Shown here piece after piece: positions 63,601-64,000 of a stretch of 64,000 nucleotides of DNA. The notes under the pieces are model-generated. The model saw only the letters and a program-made list of their open reading frames with translations, ran no database searches and was not told the origin of the DNA. Both the position numbers and the translations under genes were made by a program. Source of the DNA: Chelatococcus reniformis (GTDB taxonomy: Bacteria > Pseudomonadota > Alphaproteobacteria > Rhizobiales > Beijerinckiaceae); the NCBI RefSeq assembly GCF_014640075.1, contig NZ_BMGG01000002.1:62001-126000 (forward strand), in the 5' to 3' direction. The first letter of the stretch is position 1. Every line of letters starts with the position of its first letter.

Positions 63601-63746
63601 CCGTCCAGCGCGGAAAGGTGACCACTGCCCTGGATCGTATAGATCCGGGTAAAGTCATCGCCCCCGATGTCCGCTGCGTCTCCGGCGACACTCGCCGCGA
63701 TCAGGTCCTCTTGCGGCCCGGTCTCGTCGAAGTACACGTCAGACAT
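57669..63746 (-). CDS. large multidomain secreted-type nuclease/5'-nucleotidase with RTX repeats
   Basis: Protein of 2025 residues, probably type I secreted: no N-terminal signal peptide, but C-terminal Ca-binding nonapeptides (ALGGNDGIYGGTGDDVLLGG and further copies, ~1880-1960). Domains in order: OB-fold (TVTTRGVVTAIDSNGFYIQD ~55-120); endonuclease/exonuclease/phosphatase (VASYNAENLDPSDG ~315, VALQEIQDND, VAGDLNEFP, and SDHDPLLASF ~645); a beta-propeller of the choice-of-anchor type (~680-1150); a metallophosphatase/5'-nucleotidase (SGDNFLPSPF, IGNHEFDAGTN ~1300, VAGGSHTLL) and its C-terminal domain (KNGGGIRDSIG ~1620). The first metal motif reads HASDFEAG instead of the usual HTNDxHG. ATG 63746 is favoured by GAGAGGA 5 nt upstream. 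It should degrade extracellular DNA and nucleotides to release phosphate or nucleosides. No HlyB/HlyD/TolC genes are in the window. Confidence 0.9.
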   Translation of the reverse strand: MSDVYFDETGPQEDLIAASVAGDAADIGGDDFTRIYTIQGSGHLSALDGSTVTTRGVVTAIDSNGFYIQDPTGDGDAATSDGVFVFTNSAPTVTAGQFVQVTGRVDEFIPNGAAAGSLSTTEIVATGASAVQVLAEAASAPAILPVQIGGVDGLLPPTESLVAGAKFFESLEGMLVTVNEAVVVGPTNGFGEIFTVVDDGDATNGTSATGDTDGGNLLLTPGFGDFGDQNTSGGDFNPERIQIDDDSGVLAGFVSPDADVGAQLADVTGVVNYDFGSYQITPTQAYSVAVESTLEKESGTLEGSASKLLVASYNAENLDPSDGAARFQLIAEEILGSLNAPDIVALQEIQDNDGPGNAAGSAVTSASATLGMLVDALNAAAPAGVSYAWIDNPFIGDDTNGGEGGGNIRNAFLYRTDRVDFVDGSLATIAADGSAISAADVGQQTNPDNPFFDSRPPLVATFTFNGEDVTLVNNHFTSKGGSGPLLGSDQPPLNAGEVQRAAQAQAVNNFVDNLLGQDADAKVIVAGDLNEFPSEEPMQVIKGLANVSNYDVPGNAPIDAMADYVPGGTQVLSDLMDLLPEDERYDYVFEGNSETLDHLLVTQGLQSGAAFDVVHINGEFADQTSDHDPLLASFTIMPSEIDGIDILDQADSTLTGSTGALEATNELDTSVLGTYATGSGSGSAEVIAFEASTDRLFVMNNVTDRVEIVSMADPANPTKVGEIDVAALVAGYDASEDGSGMNSIAIANGILAVAIEAPTKSDPGTVALFSTADGSLLKTLTVGSLPDMLTFTPDGMKLLVANEGENPDEGEVESPGSISMIDLSAGAAAATVSTVGFDALDGYEDGLREAGVRIYAGLSASTALEPEYIDISADGTTAFVTLQENNAVATFDISGSAPVLKSVLPLGYVDHALAGNEGDFSDRDGAGTGGDSEGAVNIVTAQIKGLLMPDAIATWTLNGVTYFATANEGDSRVDGSDEARLSSLDLNDDVFGADEAALKSEDLAGRLTVSAIDGDTDPTKAGYEDIYTFGGRGMTIFRQNDDGTITKVSDTGGEFEKIIAKLAQDPNSGVVFNTNGEDEEPSFDNRSDNKAGEPEGIDVAQIGDQVYAFVGLERQGGVMIYNVTDPEEPTYVKYLAPTTNDRGPEIIKYVAAADSPTGEGMLLVANEYSGTVTSYAVDLPATEPETFRLQILHASDFEAGLDAVDRAGNFAAIVDYLEDTQENSITLSSGDNFLPSPFFSAGGDPALKEVYETALEDYYNLAPGTLNITPGFGTADISMLNIIGVQASAIGNHEFDAGTNPLAAIIRQNAGYPGAQFPYLSADLDFSGDGNLNPLYTSEIKGAETFNAIGAKIAPAAIITENGEKIGVVGATTQIVESISSTGGVEVIGPDEDDMAALAAVLQPTIDALLAQGINKIVLVSHLQQLSLEKALAPLLHGVDVIVAGGSHTLLADSEDVARGLHPGDTAVDTYPLVTTNADGKTTVIVNTDSEYSYVGRLVVDFDQNGDVIADSIDANVSGAFATTDAGVAALYANAIDIDGDGEVDTDPFEEGSRGDLVNDIAQGVGAIIDQQDGNTFGRTDVYLEGRRGEVRTEETNLGNLSADANLWYAQQVDEAVLVSIKNGGGIRDSIGMINADPNNPQELPPAANPDVGKEQGDVSQLDIANSLRFNNALSLITVTPEQMLEVLEHAVEATAAGATPGQFAQIGGISYSFDKDLPAGERVVSAALIDDNGVPTTVIVRDGEVVDDAPEAIRLVTLSFLLEGGDGYPFQDFINADPTFANVVDLTPDVVPDDGQVASFAAEGTEQDALAEYMDEFYTETAYAEADTTAADDTRIQNLDVREDTVFDGIDEGGGGLNSVIGTDESELLIGADGADRVDAKGGADVVQALGGNDGIYGGTGDDVLLGGAENDTIFGGTGGDRLLGGAGDDRLVGGAGNDVLYGDLGNDTFVFRVGDDFDTVLNFQAGGDVVELAAGEFSDFAALQAGGLQDSYMGAQITYDDGSTITLMGVKAASLGASNFHFA

Positions 63747-64000
63747 CGCATCCTCTCTTGCTGTCATGGGACGGGCAGGGGCGATTTGCCTCGCGAGATG
63801 CAAGGCAACTCTCAACACTTCAGCGAACGCATCTGAGCCGTCCTCAGGAGAGCGCAGGCGCATTGCTGAGGCAAAGCCATCCGTCGCCTAGGACTGGTCG
63901 AGCCGATGGTTAACCAGCCGGGATGACAGGTATGTGAATATCGCCGGCTCTCGAATCCGACTGTCCTCAACTATGTGCCGTCGCCCTTCGCCGTCGCCGT
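63747..64000. other. upstream region of the RTX gene (window end)
   Basis: No gene identified. It holds the leader and likely promoter of the leftward RTX gene. Frame extends in phase to 63863 but lacks a ribosome site there. Confidence 0.5.

Overview
The window is a stretch of very GC-rich (roughly two-thirds GC) bacterial chromosome, densely coded with short gaps, many ATGA/TGATG stop-start overlaps and strong GC bias at third codon positions. The mix of many ABC transporters with periplasmic binding proteins, Liv/Dpp/Ssu-type uptake, acyl-CoA catabolism, LysR/MarR/AraC regulators and short palindromic intergenic repeats suggests a soil or plant-associated alphaproteobacterium, probably Hyphomicrobiales. 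That placement is inference; there is no rRNA or other marker gene here. I saw no tRNA, rRNA, CRISPR array, integrase or intact insertion sequence.

Region 1 (1-4.3 kb, +): the end of a dipeptide/oligopeptide ABC operon, with the last part of a DppB-type permease, a fused DppC-DppD protein, a DppF-type ATPase whose LSGGQ signature is degenerate, and a TPR/2-oxoglutarate oxygenase coupled to it by a stop-start overlap.

Region 2 (4.3-16.9 kb): an acyl-CoA catabolic block. A leftward six-gene operon encodes an acyl-CoA ligase, two paralogous LivJ-like binding proteins, an ACAD10-like small-molecule kinase, a DUF6285-type protein and an enoyl-CoA hydratase. It is followed by a CrtC-like lipocalin-fold protein, a D-2-hydroxyacid dehydrogenase, an EmrB/QacA-type exporter divergent from a MarR regulator across twin palindromic operators, and an isovaleryl-CoA-dehydrogenase-like enzyme.

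Region 3 (17-50 kb): a large organosulfur scavenging region. It holds an Ssu-like transporter with a DszA/NtaA-type flavin monooxygenase, a doubly frameshifted rhodanese, OsmC, O-acetylhomoserine sulfhydrylase, an SsuD-like monooxygenase beside a binding protein without a signal peptide, an AhpD-thioredoxin-RidA trio leading into a complete Liv transporter, serine acetyltransferase, several orphan Ssu/Met-type binding proteins, and a leftward operon with two DszC/SfnB-type monooxygenases, a DszA/NtaA-type monooxygenase and a MetQ-like protein. The likely logic is uptake of sulfonates, sulfones or thioethers, oxidative C-S cleavage, and assimilation of released sulfur through the MetY and CysE routes. 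Ten binding proteins are present but only two have matching permease and ATPase genes here. An HPP/CBS membrane protein in this region carries a palindromic repeat inserted in frame.

Region 4 (50-64 kb): a PECR-like SDR, an AraC regulator, a small hypothetical protein, an MFS transporter, a second SDR, an IRG-like GTPase, a LysR regulator, and a 2025-residue secreted-type protein joining an OB-fold, an endonuclease/exonuclease/phosphatase domain, a beta-propeller, a 5'-nucleotidase and C-terminal RTX repeats.
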